Source: Stenotrophomonas maltophilia (lineage in GTDB: Bacteria > Pseudomonadota > Gammaproteobacteria > Xanthomonadales > Xanthomonadaceae). Taken from it: DNA of 64,000 nt. Below, piece by piece: positions 15,014-23,180 of this stretch (position 1 is the first letter of the stretch; every line of letters starts with the position of its first letter). The stretch covers positions 16,059 through 80,058 of the forward strand of contig DGLB01000030.1 in the NCBI GenBank assembly GCA_002387845.1, in the 5' to 3' direction. The position numbers were made by a program, and so were the translations under genes. The notes beneath the pieces are model-generated. The model saw nothing but the letters and a program-made list of their open reading frames with translations. It was not told where the DNA came from and made no database searches.

Positions 15014-16762
15014 TTACGTTCCCACTCCATGGTGAATCACGAACATCCCTTCCGGGTCATACCTCCGCTTCACCGCCAACAGCTTCGGGTAATTCGGTCC
15101 CCAGAACGCCTGCTGCCAGTCACGCTGGAAGAAATCGCATTCCGATACGTAGGTCGGCGCAGTGGGCAGCACCGCGCGCAACGCGTCATACGACGCCTGT
15201 ACCCGCTTGGCCCCGCGTTCGGCCTTCTTCTCATTCACCACGCCACCGCTGCCGGCGTAGGCCGGGTCACCGGCGTTTCCGATCAAGGCCAGCGCAAACG
15301 CATCCAGCACCGCCGGATGCATGGCCGTGTTTCGTGTTGCCTCCAGCGCTTCCCTGGGGGCCCCGAACAGCCCCTTGTTGCAATGCAGTTCCACCGGCAT
15401 GTGCGCGGCGGCCGTACAGATCGCCTCGGCCACCGCATCCCGCTGCGCGTCATCCAGCAGCTTCGCAGGCATCCACGCCGAGGCGTAGCCATGCAGATAC
15501 CACCCCACCTGACCCTGATCGCCCTTCCACAGCATATGGATGGGCGGCGAGCCAGCACGGGTGTCGCGGGCGATGAACTGCGGCGCGTACTGGCGGAAGA
15601 ACGCCGCGTCCCACATGTGTTCGGCGGGCAGTGCGGACACCTGCAGCGGTTCCACGATGGAATACGCGGGGTGCTCACCCAGCCACGTCATGAACGGCGC
15701 CCAGGCTTCCTTGGCCTCGCGTTCGTTGATGCCCTGGAACACCATCGAAACCTGCAGGCAATGCGCGTCATCGAACCGCAGCTGCTCGCCCCAATGCGGA
15801 TTGCACAAGGCGTCGCGGTAGAAACGCAGGGTGTGCGCCACCAGTGCCTGCCAGCTGGCGTCATCGGCCGCCTGCACCTTCAGCGACACGCCGCCGAAGT
15901 AGTCGGGCAGGGCATGGGTACGCAGGGTGATGCGGGTGACCACGCCGAAGCTGCCGCCGCAACCGCCCTTCAGCGCCCAGAACAGATCTGGATCCTGATG
16001 CGCATTCACCACGCGCAGCTGGCCGTCCGCGGTGACCACCTCGGCCTCAAGCAGGCTGGCGGCGGCCGTGCCGTGTGCCTTGGAGAAACTGCCGAAGCCG
16101 CCGCCGGTGACCAGCCCGGTCACGCCCACGGTGGTGCAGCCGCCGCCCTGCACGTAGCGCCCGGCGCGGGTGGTGACCGCGTCGTAGTCGTGGATCCACA
16201 TGGCCCCTGCGCCGAGGCTGACGGCAGGTTGGCCTGCGGTGCCACTGGGTGCACCGGCCGGCACGAACGCGTCGTGCAGGTCGACCTGCTTCATCGGCCG
16301 CGTCCAGATCAGCAGGGAATCGGGTGCACATGAGGTGCCGTGGTAGCTGTGACCGCCACCTTTCACCACCAGCCGCAGCCGGTGTTCGCGGGCGAAGTTG
16401 ACCGCAGCGACGACGTCGGCGCTGCTGCGCGCCGCGACCGTGCGGGCGCTGGGCTGTGACAGCCACGCGCCGTGGTAGCCGCTGGTCTGGGTGAGGGCGG
16501 GTTGGTCGCCGATGTAGAACGGGTTTTTGATCTGGGCTAGTGCTTCGGCGCGCGTAGCCTCGTCGGCCAGGAAGGGCGAGACCGGGGTGGAGAGCTGGCC
16601 GCCGACTTGCGCCGAAAGCGCGTCCCATTGCGCCTGCGTGGGCCAACCTGCCTCACCCGGGCGCACCGTGGTGCGGGCGGGAAGGGCGGTGGAAGCCATC
16701 ACATTGGAGAGGGGCAACAGGGACAGGCCCAGGCCTGCTTTCAGACAATCGCGTCTATCCAT
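15014..16762 (-). CDS. Tat-exported FAD-dependent oxidase of the berberine-bridge-enzyme (BBE/FAD_4) type
   Basis: A 582-residue flavoprotein. MDRRDCLKAGLGLSLLPLS is a Tat-like signal, which fits export of a folded FAD enzyme. The PCMH-type FAD domain follows, with GGGHSYHGTS (the His near 138 is the usual covalent FAD site) and GGGCTTVGVTGLVTGGGFG (the Cys near 209 is the usual second covalent site), suggesting bicovalent FAD. The C-terminal BBE motif NYPKLLAVKRRYDPEGMF is present. Such enzymes oxidise sugars, alcohols or alkaloids with oxygen; the substrate here is unknown. The start at 16762 has GGAG seven bases before it. It is divergent from the EamA gene. Confidence 0.85.
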   Translation of the reverse strand: MDRRDCLKAGLGLSLLPLSNVMASTALPARTTVRPGEAGWPTQAQWDALSAQVGGQLSTPVSPFLADEATRAEALAQIKNPFYIGDQPALTQTSGYHGAWLSQPSARTVAARSSADVVAAVNFAREHRLRLVVKGGGHSYHGTSCAPDSLLIWTRPMKQVDLHDAFVPAGAPSGTAGQPAVSLGAGAMWIHDYDAVTTRAGRYVQGGGCTTVGVTGLVTGGGFGSFSKAHGTAAASLLEAEVVTADGQLRVVNAHQDPDLFWALKGGCGGSFGVVTRITLRTHALPDYFGGVSLKVQAADDASWQALVAHTLRFYRDALCNPHWGEQLRFDDAHCLQVSMVFQGINEREAKEAWAPFMTWLGEHPAYSIVEPLQVSALPAEHMWDAAFFRQYAPQFIARDTRAGSPPIHMLWKGDQGQVGWYLHGYASAWMPAKLLDDAQRDAVAEAICTAAAHMPVELHCNKGLFGAPREALEATRNTAMHPAVLDAFALALIGNAGDPAYAGSGGVVNEKKAERGAKRVQASYDALRAVLPTAPTYVSECDFFQRDWQQAFWGPNYPKLLAVKRRYDPEGMFVIHHGVGT

Positions 16763-16855
16763 GGCGCTGCTCCGGGTGAGAGGGGAGCAGCATCGCATGC
16801 CGGGCGGTGGGATGGATGCGTATGGCGCGTTCCCGCGGTGGGTGGGTTGGCGGTT

Positions 16856-16878
16856 CAGCCGGGCAAGCCCGGCTCTAC
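16856..16878 (-). repeat. SMAG/GTAG palindromic element
   Basis: On the minus strand this begins GTAGAGCCGGGC; the stem is AGCCGGGC/GCCCGGCT with a two-base loop. Unlike the others in the window it lies between divergent genes (FAD oxidase and EamA transporter), 29 bases before the EamA start. Confidence 0.85.
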
Positions 16879-16906
16879 GGTGGGCGGGTCGTTACAATCC
16901 GGGGCA

Positions 16907-17731
16907 ATGTCTCCCATTCTGTTCTGCATCGTGGTGTTCGCCGGCCTGCTGCATGCCAGCTGGAACGCCATCGTCAAGCGTGGCAGCGATACGCTGCTGA
17001 CGACCCTGCTGGTGACCGGATCGGCGGCCCTCATCGCCGCGGTCCTGCTGCCGTTCGTGCCGGCGCTGGATCCGCGCAGCTGGCCCTGGCTGGCCGCTTC
17101 CACGGTGCTGCAGGCGGGGTACTACGTGCTGGTGGCGCGGACGTATCGGGTCACGGATATGAGCGCGTCCTACCCGGTGATGCGTGGATTGGCTCCGCTG
17201 CTGGTGGCGGTGGTGGGTGCGCAGTGGCTGGGGGAACGCTTGCCTGTGCTGGCGTGGGGCGGCATCGGGCTGGTGTGCCTGGGCATCCTGAGCATGACGC
17301 ACGGAGTGCAGCGGCGGCATCTGGCGCTGCCTTTGATCAACGCGATGGTGATTGCGACCTACACGCTGGTGGATGCCACCGGGGCCCGCCTGTCCGGATC
17401 TGCTCCCGCTTACACGCTGTGGTTGTTCCTGTTGTCAGGATTGCCGTTGCCGGTGTGGGCGCTGTGTACGCGGGCGAGGCAGCTGCGGGCTTATGCGCGT
17501 GACAACTGGGGTTATGGGCTGGTTGGGGGTGTTGGGACGCTGGTGTCGTATGGGTTGGCGTTGTGGGCGATGACGCTGGCTCCGGTGGCGATGGTGTCTG
17601 CGCTGCGCGAGACCTCGATACTGTTTGGGGTGTTGATCTCGGCGTGGGTGCTGCGTGAACGGGTGAGTCGGCGACGGTGGGGGGCGGCTGGGTTGATTGT
17701 GGCCGGGGCGGTGGTGTTGCGGGTGGCGTAG
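16907..17731 (+). CDS. EamA/DMT-family transporter
   Basis: A 274-residue inner-membrane protein with about ten hydrophobic helices in two homologous halves, the drug/metabolite transporter layout. The first half opens with VVFAGLLHASWNAIVKRG and contains MSASYPVMRGLAPLLVA; the second half ends with ALRETSILFGVLISAWVLRE, the repeated signature of each half. Substrates of this branch are not predictable; relatives export amino acids or metabolites. The ATG at 16907 follows CCGGGG; longer in-frame versions lack a hydrophobic start and read through the SMAG repeat. It is transcribed alone and converges with the methyltransferase gene. Confidence 0.85.
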   Translation: MSPILFCIVVFAGLLHASWNAIVKRGSDTLLTTLLVTGSAALIAAVLLPFVPALDPRSWPWLAASTVLQAGYYVLVARTYRVTDMSASYPVMRGLAPLLVAVVGAQWLGERLPVLAWGGIGLVCLGILSMTHGVQRRHLALPLINAMVIATYTLVDATGARLSGSAPAYTLWLFLLSGLPLPVWALCTRARQLRAYARDNWGYGLVGGVGTLVSYGLALWAMTLAPVAMVSALRETSILFGVLISAWVLRERVSRRRWGAAGLIVAGAVVLRVA

Positions 17732-17796
17732 TGACACGCCATGCGTGTCATTACGGTGTGGGGGGCGATGGTTCGGTGGTCAGGGCGTCGGAACGG

Positions 17797-17823
17797 AGAG
17801 CAGCCGGGCGAGCCCGGCTCTAC
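17797..17823 (-). repeat. SMAG/GTAG palindromic element supplying a stop codon
   Basis: The stem is AGCCGGGC/GCCCGGCT with loop GA. The GTAG at its right end (minus strand) overlaps the methyltransferase gene, so the TAG at 17822-17820 is that gene's stop codon. It lies between the convergent EamA and methyltransferase genes. Confidence 0.85.
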
Positions 17824-18656
17824 GGGTTTGCGCCTTCGATTACCCAGCAGGCGGCGGTGAAGTGCACGCGGTCGCCGACTCCGAAAGGTGCGAAGGCGGC
17901 TTCCAGGGTGTCCAGGATTCGCTCGCGTTCCGCCGCATCCAGCGTTTCGCTGCGCAGCGCGGTGCCGACCGGGCCCAGCAGCGACAGGTAGGTGCGCAGG
18001 TCACTGCGCGCGATCTCGCACGGCATGTCCAGCGGCGTGATCGCCACCTCGCCCCAACCGGCGGATTCCAATATGCCCCGCACCTTGTCCGGGTCCGCAA
18101 ACGCAAACTGCCCCGGGCCATCGGGCACGCGCGGCGGCAATGGCAGCAATGGTGCCGCCGCCCGTTCGGCGGTGGTCATGAACGGATTGTCGGCGGCGCT
18201 GCGCCAGACCACGGCGTGCAGCGTGCCGCCTTGCCGGGTGGTTTCGCGCAGGCGGGTGAATGCCTGTATGGGGTTGTCGAAGAACATCACCCCGAAGCGC
18301 GACACGATGTGGTCGACCGAACCGGCGGGCAGCGGGGGTTGGCCGGCATCGCTGGCGATGAACTCGACCGGCAGGCCGGCGTTGGCGGCGCGCTGGCGTG
18401 CCACTTCAATCATGGGTGCCGAGAGATCGATGCCGATGGCACGCCCGCCGGGACCAAGACGGCGGGCGAGGGTAAGCGTGGTGTCGCCGGTGCCGCAGCC
18501 CACGTCCAGCACGCGCCGGTTGGTGTTCAACGGTACGGTCTGCGCCAGGTGGGTGGCGAAGCCGTCGAACATTTCATCGAGGATGCGTTGCGCGGTGACC
18601 CAGGCGTGGCCGGCGGGGCCGTTCCAGAGGGCGGATTGGGTGGGGGTTTCGGCCAT
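17820..18656 (-). CDS. Class I SAM-dependent methyltransferase
   Basis: A 278-residue protein of the UbiE/Methyltransf_11 type. The SAM-binding motif I is RVLDVGCGTGDTTLTLA (about residues 48-64), then the acidic end of strand 2 at AIGIDLSAPMI, motif II near EFIASDAGQPPLPAGSVD, and SRFGVMFFDNP. The C-terminal half has a helical cap that would set substrate choice; the acceptor is unknown. It seems to be a single-gene unit. Its stop codon TAG is part of the SMAG palindrome at 17797-17823, so the repeat probably landed at, or reshaped, the end of this gene. Confidence 0.85.
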   Translation of the reverse strand: MAETPTQSALWNGPAGHAWVTAQRILDEMFDGFATHLAQTVPLNTNRRVLDVGCGTGDTTLTLARRLGPGGRAIGIDLSAPMIEVARQRAANAGLPVEFIASDAGQPPLPAGSVDHIVSRFGVMFFDNPIQAFTRLRETTRQGGTLHAVVWRSAADNPFMTTAERAAAPLLPLPPRVPDGPGQFAFADPDKVRGILESAGWGEVAITPLDMPCEIARSDLRTYLSLLGPVGTALRSETLDAAERERILDTLEAAFAPFGVGDRVHFTAACWVIEGANP

Positions 18657-18714
18657 GTCCAGGGTTCGCAGGGTAGGGGCGCGGGTTACGGTACGGCCTG
18701 AACCAAGGTTGAGG

Positions 18715-20034
18715 TCAAGCGCCCATCCATTCGACCAGCAACTTAACGTTCAACACCACGATCACCCCGGCAATCAGCCACGCCAGCGTCAGCAACCAGC
18801 GCGGGGCCACCAGCGCGCCCATCTTGGCTCTGTTGCCGACGAACATCACCAGCGGAATCACCGCGAACGGCAACTGCATCGACAGCACCACCTGGCTCAG
18901 CACCAGCAGCTTGGCCGTGCCTTGTTCGCCATACAGCGCGGTCACCGCCACCACCGGCACGATGGCAATACCGCGGGTCAGCAGCCGCCGTATCCACGGG
19001 GCCATGCGCAGGCGCAGGAAGCCTTCCATCACGATCTGCCCGGCCAGGGTGGCGGTCACGGTGGAATTGATGCCCGAGGCCAGCAACGCGACCGCGAACA
19101 GGGTGGAGGCCAGCCCAACCCCGAGCATCGGAGCCAGCAGTTCGTAGGCCTGCTCGATTTCCTGCACATCGGTGCGCCCATTGGCGTGGAACACCGCCGC
19201 GGCCAGAATCAGAATCGAGGCGTTGATGAACAAGGCCAGCATCAGCGCCAGGGTGCTGTCGGTCACCGCCCAGCGCAGTGCGCCCCGGCGGCCAGTGTCG
19301 GTGCGCGGGTAGGCGCGGGTCTGCACGATGGACGAATGCAGGTACAGGTTGTGTGGCATCACCGTGGCCCCGATGATGCCGATGGCCAGGTACAGCGCGT
19401 GCGGATTGGTCACGACCTCGGCGCGCGGAATGAACCCGGCAAGGACGTCATGCACGGGCGGGGCGGCCAACACGATCTGCACCGCGAAGCAGCCGAAGAT
19501 GACCAGCAGCAGCGCGATGACGAACGCCTCCAGTGCGCGGAAGCCGCGATGCATCAGCCACAGCACCAGTACCACGTCGATGGCGGTGATGATCGCGCCC
19601 ACCACCAGCGGCAGTCCGAACAGCAGCTTCAACGCGATGGCGGTGCCGATCACCTCGGCCAGGTCGCAGGCGATGATCGCCACTTCGCACAGCAGCCACA
19701 GGCACAGGTTCACCGGTTTGCTGAAGTGGTCGCGGCAGGCCTGGGCGAGATCGCGCCCGGTGGCGATACCGAGGCGGGCAGAAAGCCCCTGCAGGACGAT
19801 GGCCATCAGGTTGGAGACCAGGATCACCGACAGCAGCAGGTAGCCGAACTGCGCGCCGCCGGCGATGTCGGTGGCCCAGTTGCCGGGGTCCATGTAACCC
19901 ACCGAGACCATGTAGCCCGGGCCGAGAAATGCGAGCAGGCGGAACCACCAGTGGCCGCCCTGGGGGACGGCGACGCTGGCATTCATTTCGCCCAGGCTGG
20001 GCGAGGTGGCAGAGGGGGGAGGGGGCGGGTTCAT
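18715..20034 (-). CDS. mntH: Nramp-family proton-coupled Mn2+ transporter
   Basis: A 439-residue membrane protein with 11 predicted helices. Both metal-site motifs are intact: DPGN in TM1 (residues 49-52) and MPHN in TM6 (226-229), with the family signature GATVMPHNLYLHSS around the second. A Pro-rich cytoplasmic tail (MNPPPPPSATSP) starts the protein. MntH imports Mn2+ (and Fe2+ weakly) with protons across the inner membrane. A near-copy of the E. coli MntR operator lies only six bases before the ATG (20041-20060), so Mn-dependent repression is likely. It is a single-gene unit; neighbouring genes are unrelated. Confidence 0.92.
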   Translation of the reverse strand: MNPPPPPSATSPSLGEMNASVAVPQGGHWWFRLLAFLGPGYMVSVGYMDPGNWATDIAGGAQFGYLLLSVILVSNLMAIVLQGLSARLGIATGRDLAQACRDHFSKPVNLCLWLLCEVAIIACDLAEVIGTAIALKLLFGLPLVVGAIITAIDVVLVLWLMHRGFRALEAFVIALLLVIFGCFAVQIVLAAPPVHDVLAGFIPRAEVVTNPHALYLAIGIIGATVMPHNLYLHSSIVQTRAYPRTDTGRRGALRWAVTDSTLALMLALFINASILILAAAVFHANGRTDVQEIEQAYELLAPMLGVGLASTLFAVALLASGINSTVTATLAGQIVMEGFLRLRMAPWIRRLLTRGIAIVPVVAVTALYGEQGTAKLLVLSQVVLSMQLPFAVIPLVMFVGNRAKMGALVAPRWLLTLAWLIAGVIVVLNVKLLVEWMGA

Positions 20035-20040
20035 GGCCCG

Positions 20041-20060
20041 AATATAGCAGGGGCTATGTT
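20041..20060 (-). promoter_or_regulatory. MntR-like operator
   Basis: AATATAGCAGGGGCTATGTT is an imperfect palindrome with half-sites AATATAGC and GCTATGTT around AGGG. It closely resembles the known E. coli MntR box (half-sites AACATAGC and GCTATGTT). It ends six bases upstream of the mntH ATG, where bound repressor would block transcription start or early elongation. Confidence 0.75.
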
Positions 20061-20081
20061 ATGAAGGTGGTGCAATGTGGG

Positions 20082-21020
20082 TCAATTCGACACCCGGCGC
20101 ATGCCGTGGGTGCCCGGCAACTGCTGCTTCATCGCATCCACGAACGCCCGCAGGCGGCTGGGCATCTGCCGGCTGGAGGGAAACACCAGGTACACCGGCA
20201 GCGCGGGCGCCTCCCAGCCCGGCACCAGCTGCACCAGCCGTCCCTCGCGCAGGTCCGCTTCCACCAGCCACGACGACACCACCGCCGCACCCAGCCCGGC
20301 CACCGCCGCCTGCCGGGCCACGAACAGATTGCCGGTCAGCAGCCGTGGTTGGATGTCCACCCGCAGCCCCGGGCCCTGGTCGGCGGGCAGCAGGGTCAGG
20401 TGCTCACGGTAGTACTTGGTCAGGGCGATCCAGGGCAGGGTGGGCAGCCGGTCCGGATCGGCTGGATCGCCATCGCCGACGACCGCAGGCGCGGCAATCA
20501 CGATGCGCGGCACGTCGGCCAGATGCACGGCCACCAGCTGCGGCTCGGTGACCGGCCCGACCCGGATCGCACAATCGATGGCGTCGGCGATGAAGTTCGG
20601 CGGCTCGTCGTCCAGCATCCACTCCACCGATACCTTGGGGTAGCGCGCCAGGAACTGCAGCATCGGTTCCAGCAGCTGGGCCTGGCCGAAGGCATGCGGA
20701 ACCACCACGCGCAGCCGGCCCTGGGGTTCGTCGGCTTCGCCGCGCAGGTCGGCCTGGATGGCGTCCCATTCTTCCACCAGGCTGCGCGCGTGCGCATAGC
20801 AGCGCTGGCCGTCCTCGGTGAGCATCATCTGGTGGGTGGAACGCTGCAGCAGGTGCAGCCCGAACAGTCGCTCCAGCGCCTGCAGGCGGCGGCTGACGGT
20901 GGGCTGGGTGGTGCCGAGCTGGGCGGCGGCCGCCGAGAGGCTGCCGGTGTCGACAATGCGTACGAAGGTGCGCAGCAGGTCGATCCGGTCCGCGCCGGCG
21001 GCGCTGGCAGGGGTGCTCAT
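20082..21020 (-). CDS. LysR-family transcriptional regulator
   Basis: A 312-residue regulator. The N-terminal winged helix (residues about 12-70) carries TFVRIVDTGSLSAAAAQLG and TQPTVSRRLQALERLFG, the usual LysR signature, followed by the periplasmic-binding-like effector domain of the CrgA/PA3782 type. The start at 21020 is preferred because AAGG lies five bases upstream and the extra 10 residues of a longer version are not LysR-like. It is divergent from the MFS gene at 21118, which is its likely target. A T-N11-A dyad overlaps its own start codon (21018-21034), which suggests self-repression. Confidence 0.88.
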   Translation of the reverse strand: MSTPASAAGADRIDLLRTFVRIVDTGSLSAAAAQLGTTQPTVSRRLQALERLFGLHLLQRSTHQMMLTEDGQRCYAHARSLVEEWDAIQADLRGEADEPQGRLRVVVPHAFGQAQLLEPMLQFLARYPKVSVEWMLDDEPPNFIADAIDCAIRVGPVTEPQLVAVHLADVPRIVIAAPAVVGDGDPADPDRLPTLPWIALTKYYREHLTLLPADQGPGLRVDIQPRLLTGNLFVARQAAVAGLGAAVVSSWLVEADLREGRLVQLVPGWEAPALPVYLVFPSSRQMPSRLRAFVDAMKQQLPGTHGMRRVSN

Positions 21021-21034
21021 ACAACCTTCGTATG
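21018..21034. promoter_or_regulatory. LysR-type T-N11-A dyad in the divergent LysR/MFS region
   Basis: CATAC-aaccttc-GTATG is a perfect 5-bp dyad with 7-base spacer and fits the LysR-box rule ATAC-N7-GTAT. It overlaps the ATG of the regulator gene and lies 84 bases before the MFS start. Confidence 0.55.
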
Positions 21035-21117
21035 ACGGATATGTACCCAAGCCTACTACACGCCCCGGCGAATGAAGCGGATCCTAGCCGCCATCTTCCT
21101 CCCCCCAGGAGTGGCTC

Positions 21118-22311
21118 ATGTCCACAACGCATATCAACACCGCGGTGCGGCCCACGCACGGCGTCCCCAGCCGGCTGATCGTCTCGCTGGCGGCCGGAGC
21201 CGGCTTTTCGGTCGCGTCCATTTACTACAGCCAGCCGATGCTGGGCGTCATCAGCGGCGGGCTGGGCAGCAGCGAGCAGGCCACCGGCATGGTGCCGACG
21301 CTGACCCAGCTGGGTTATGCGCTGGGCATTCTGCTGCTGGCCCCGCTCGGCGACCGTTTCGATCGGCGCCGGCTGATTCTGGTGAAGTCGCTGGTGTTGG
21401 CAGCGGCACTGACCTTCGCGGCGGTGGCCGGCAACCTGCCGACGCTGCTGCTGGCCAGCCTGCTGGTCGGGTTGATGGCGACCGTGGCGCAGGACGTGGT
21501 GCCGGCCGCCGCTGTGCTGGCACCGGAGGCGCATCGCGGTGCGGTGGTGGGCAAGGTGATGACCGGCCTGCTGCTGGGCATTCTGCTGTCGCGCGTGGCC
21601 AGTGGGCTGGTCGCCGAATGGCTGGGCTGGCGCGCCATGTTCGGGCTGGCGGCAGGCTCGGTGGTGCTGATGGCGCTGGCCCTGGCGCGTGAGCTGCCGC
21701 ATATGGCCCCGACCACGAAGCTGGCCTATCCGGCGTTGCTGCGGTCGCTGTATGGCCTGTGGAAGGGGCAGCCGCAGCTGCGTCGTGCGGTGTATGCGCA
21801 GGGCCTGCTGGCGGTGGGCTTCAGTGCGTTCTGGTCGACGCTGGCGGTGATGCTGCATACCCGTTATGGGCTGGGCAGTGCGGTGGCGGGCGCGTTTGGT
21901 ATTGCGGGCGCGGCGGGTGCATTGGCGGCACCGTTGGCCGGGCGCTGGGCTGACAGGCTGGGCAGCCATGCGGTGGCGCGGATCGCCATTCTGATTGCGC
22001 TGGGTGGATTTGGGTTGTTGCTGCTGGACCCGCTGCTGCCGCGCGTGGCCATTCTGCCGCTGCTGGCGGTGAGCGCGGTGGTGTTTGATTTCGGGTTCCA
22101 GTCGGCGTTGGTGTCGCACCAGACGCTGGTTTATGGGTTGGCACCGGAGGCGCGCAGCCGGTTGAATGCGTTGTTGTTCACCGGCGTGTTCCTGGGCATG
22201 GCCAGTGGCGGCGCGTTGGGCGCGGTGGCGCTGGCGCAGTGGGGGTGGATGGGGGTGGCCGGGTTGGCCGTAGTGGCGGCGACGGCGAGTTTGTTGCAGC
22301 GGTTGCGTTGA
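21118..22311 (+). CDS. MFS transporter under a divergent LysR gene
   Basis: A 397-residue major facilitator protein with 12 hydrophobic helices. MFS cues are FSVASIYYSQPMLGVI in TM1, GDRFDRRRLILVKSL in loop 2-3 and LAGRWADRLGSHA in loop 8-9. It resembles the YnfM/YgaY-like branch of drug or arabinose-type exporters; the substrate is not known. CAGGAGTGGCTC before the ATG gives a good ribosome site. A divergent LysR regulator with a LysR-box dyad between them makes ligand-induced expression likely. The gene ends 12 bases before a SMAG palindrome that can act as terminator. Confidence 0.85.
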   Translation: MSTTHINTAVRPTHGVPSRLIVSLAAGAGFSVASIYYSQPMLGVISGGLGSSEQATGMVPTLTQLGYALGILLLAPLGDRFDRRRLILVKSLVLAAALTFAAVAGNLPTLLLASLLVGLMATVAQDVVPAAAVLAPEAHRGAVVGKVMTGLLLGILLSRVASGLVAEWLGWRAMFGLAAGSVVLMALALARELPHMAPTTKLAYPALLRSLYGLWKGQPQLRRAVYAQGLLAVGFSAFWSTLAVMLHTRYGLGSAVAGAFGIAGAAGALAAPLAGRWADRLGSHAVARIAILIALGGFGLLLLDPLLPRVAILPLLAVSAVVFDFGFQSALVSHQTLVYGLAPEARSRLNALLFTGVFLGMASGGALGAVALAQWGWMGVAGLAVVAATASLLQRLR

Positions 22312-22323
22312 CGGTTGACGCGA

Positions 22324-22350
22324 AGAGCAGCCGGGCAAGCCCGGCTCTAC
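22324..22350 (-). repeat. SMAG/GTAG palindromic element
   Basis: The stem is AGCCGGGC/GCCCGGCT with a two-base loop, GTAG end at 22350. It follows the MFS stop by 12 bases. Confidence 0.85.
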
Positions 22351-22480
22351 GGGAGGGTCGTGCGCGGAATGTTGCCGGAGCGCCGGCGGGAGGGTCGTGC
22401 GCCGAATGTTGCCCGGTTGCGCCGGCGGGAGGGGCACGCGCGGAATGTTGGCCGGTAGCGCCGGCCGTTGGCCGGCCCAG
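22351..22480 (+). repeat. Three degenerate 37-39 bp tandem units followed by a GGCCGG palindrome
   Basis: Units begin at 22351, 22388 and 22427, each opening GGGAGGG and containing GAATGTTG and GCGCCGGC. The third runs into CCGGCCGTTGGCCGG, the same palindrome family as in 7249-7338 but inverted. The array sits directly behind a SMAG element and before the end of the response regulator gene. Confidence 0.75.
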
Positions 22481-22505
22481 GCGATGCATCACCGTTCGGA
22501 GGCGA

Positions 22506-23180
22506 TCAGGCGTCGCCGTCACCCGCAGCATCATCCAGACTGATGATCCCGCGCTTCAACGCCAACGTCACCGCGTGGGTCCGGTCGCGCGCGCCCAGCT
22601 TCTCCATGATGTTCTTCATGTGCGCTTTCACGGTCTGCTCGGAAATCCCCATCTGCTCGCCAATGGCCTTGTTCGAGCGACCGGCCGCGACATGACCGAG
22701 CACCTCGGTCTCGCGCGGTGACAGGCTGTCTTCCACCACATGTGCGGCGATGCTGGCGGCCAGTGCCGCCGGCACGCCGGCGCGACGGCCGCTGTGCACG
22801 GTGCGGATGGTGTCCACCAGCTCATGCCGCAGCATGTCCTTGAGCAGGTAACCGCTGGCCCCGGCCTGCAGCGCCTTCACCGCGCGGACGTCGCCACGAT
22901 AGGTGGTCAGCACGATGATGCGTGCACGCGGGTCGTGGTGGCGGATGCGGGTGATCGCCTCCACGCCGTCCACGCGCGGCAGCTGCAGGTCCATCAGCAC
23001 CACGTCGGGGCGCAGCGCCAGGTACTGGGCGACGGCCTCTTCGCCGTCGCTGGCCTCGCCGAGCAGGCGCATGTCCGGTTGCAGGCCGAGCAGGGCGGCC
23101 AGCCCGTCGCGCAGCAGCGGGTGGTCATCCACCACCAGGATGCCGATCGACGCACTGGCGTCGGAAGAAGGAGCGGTCAT
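22506..23180 (-). CDS. NarL/LuxR-family response regulator
   Basis: A 224-residue two-component regulator. The receiver domain (residues about 12-128) has the acidic pair DD at 18-19, the phospho-acceptor Asp64 in VVLMDLQLP, Thr in VLTTY and Lys in GYLLKDML. The C-terminal LuxR helix-turn-helix (about 155-205) reads LSPRETEVLGHVAAGRSNK and ISEQTVKAHMKNIMEKLG. The ATG at 23180 overlaps the stop of the sensor kinase (ATGA), so the pair is translationally coupled. The target genes cannot be read from the sequence. Confidence 0.92.
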   Translation of the reverse strand: MTAPSSDASASIGILVVDDHPLLRDGLAALLGLQPDMRLLGEASDGEEAVAQYLALRPDVVLMDLQLPRVDGVEAITRIRHHDPRARIIVLTTYRGDVRAVKALQAGASGYLLKDMLRHELVDTIRTVHSGRRAGVPAALAASIAAHVVEDSLSPRETEVLGHVAAGRSNKAIGEQMGISEQTVKAHMKNIMEKLGARDRTHAVTLALKRGIISLDDAAGDGDA

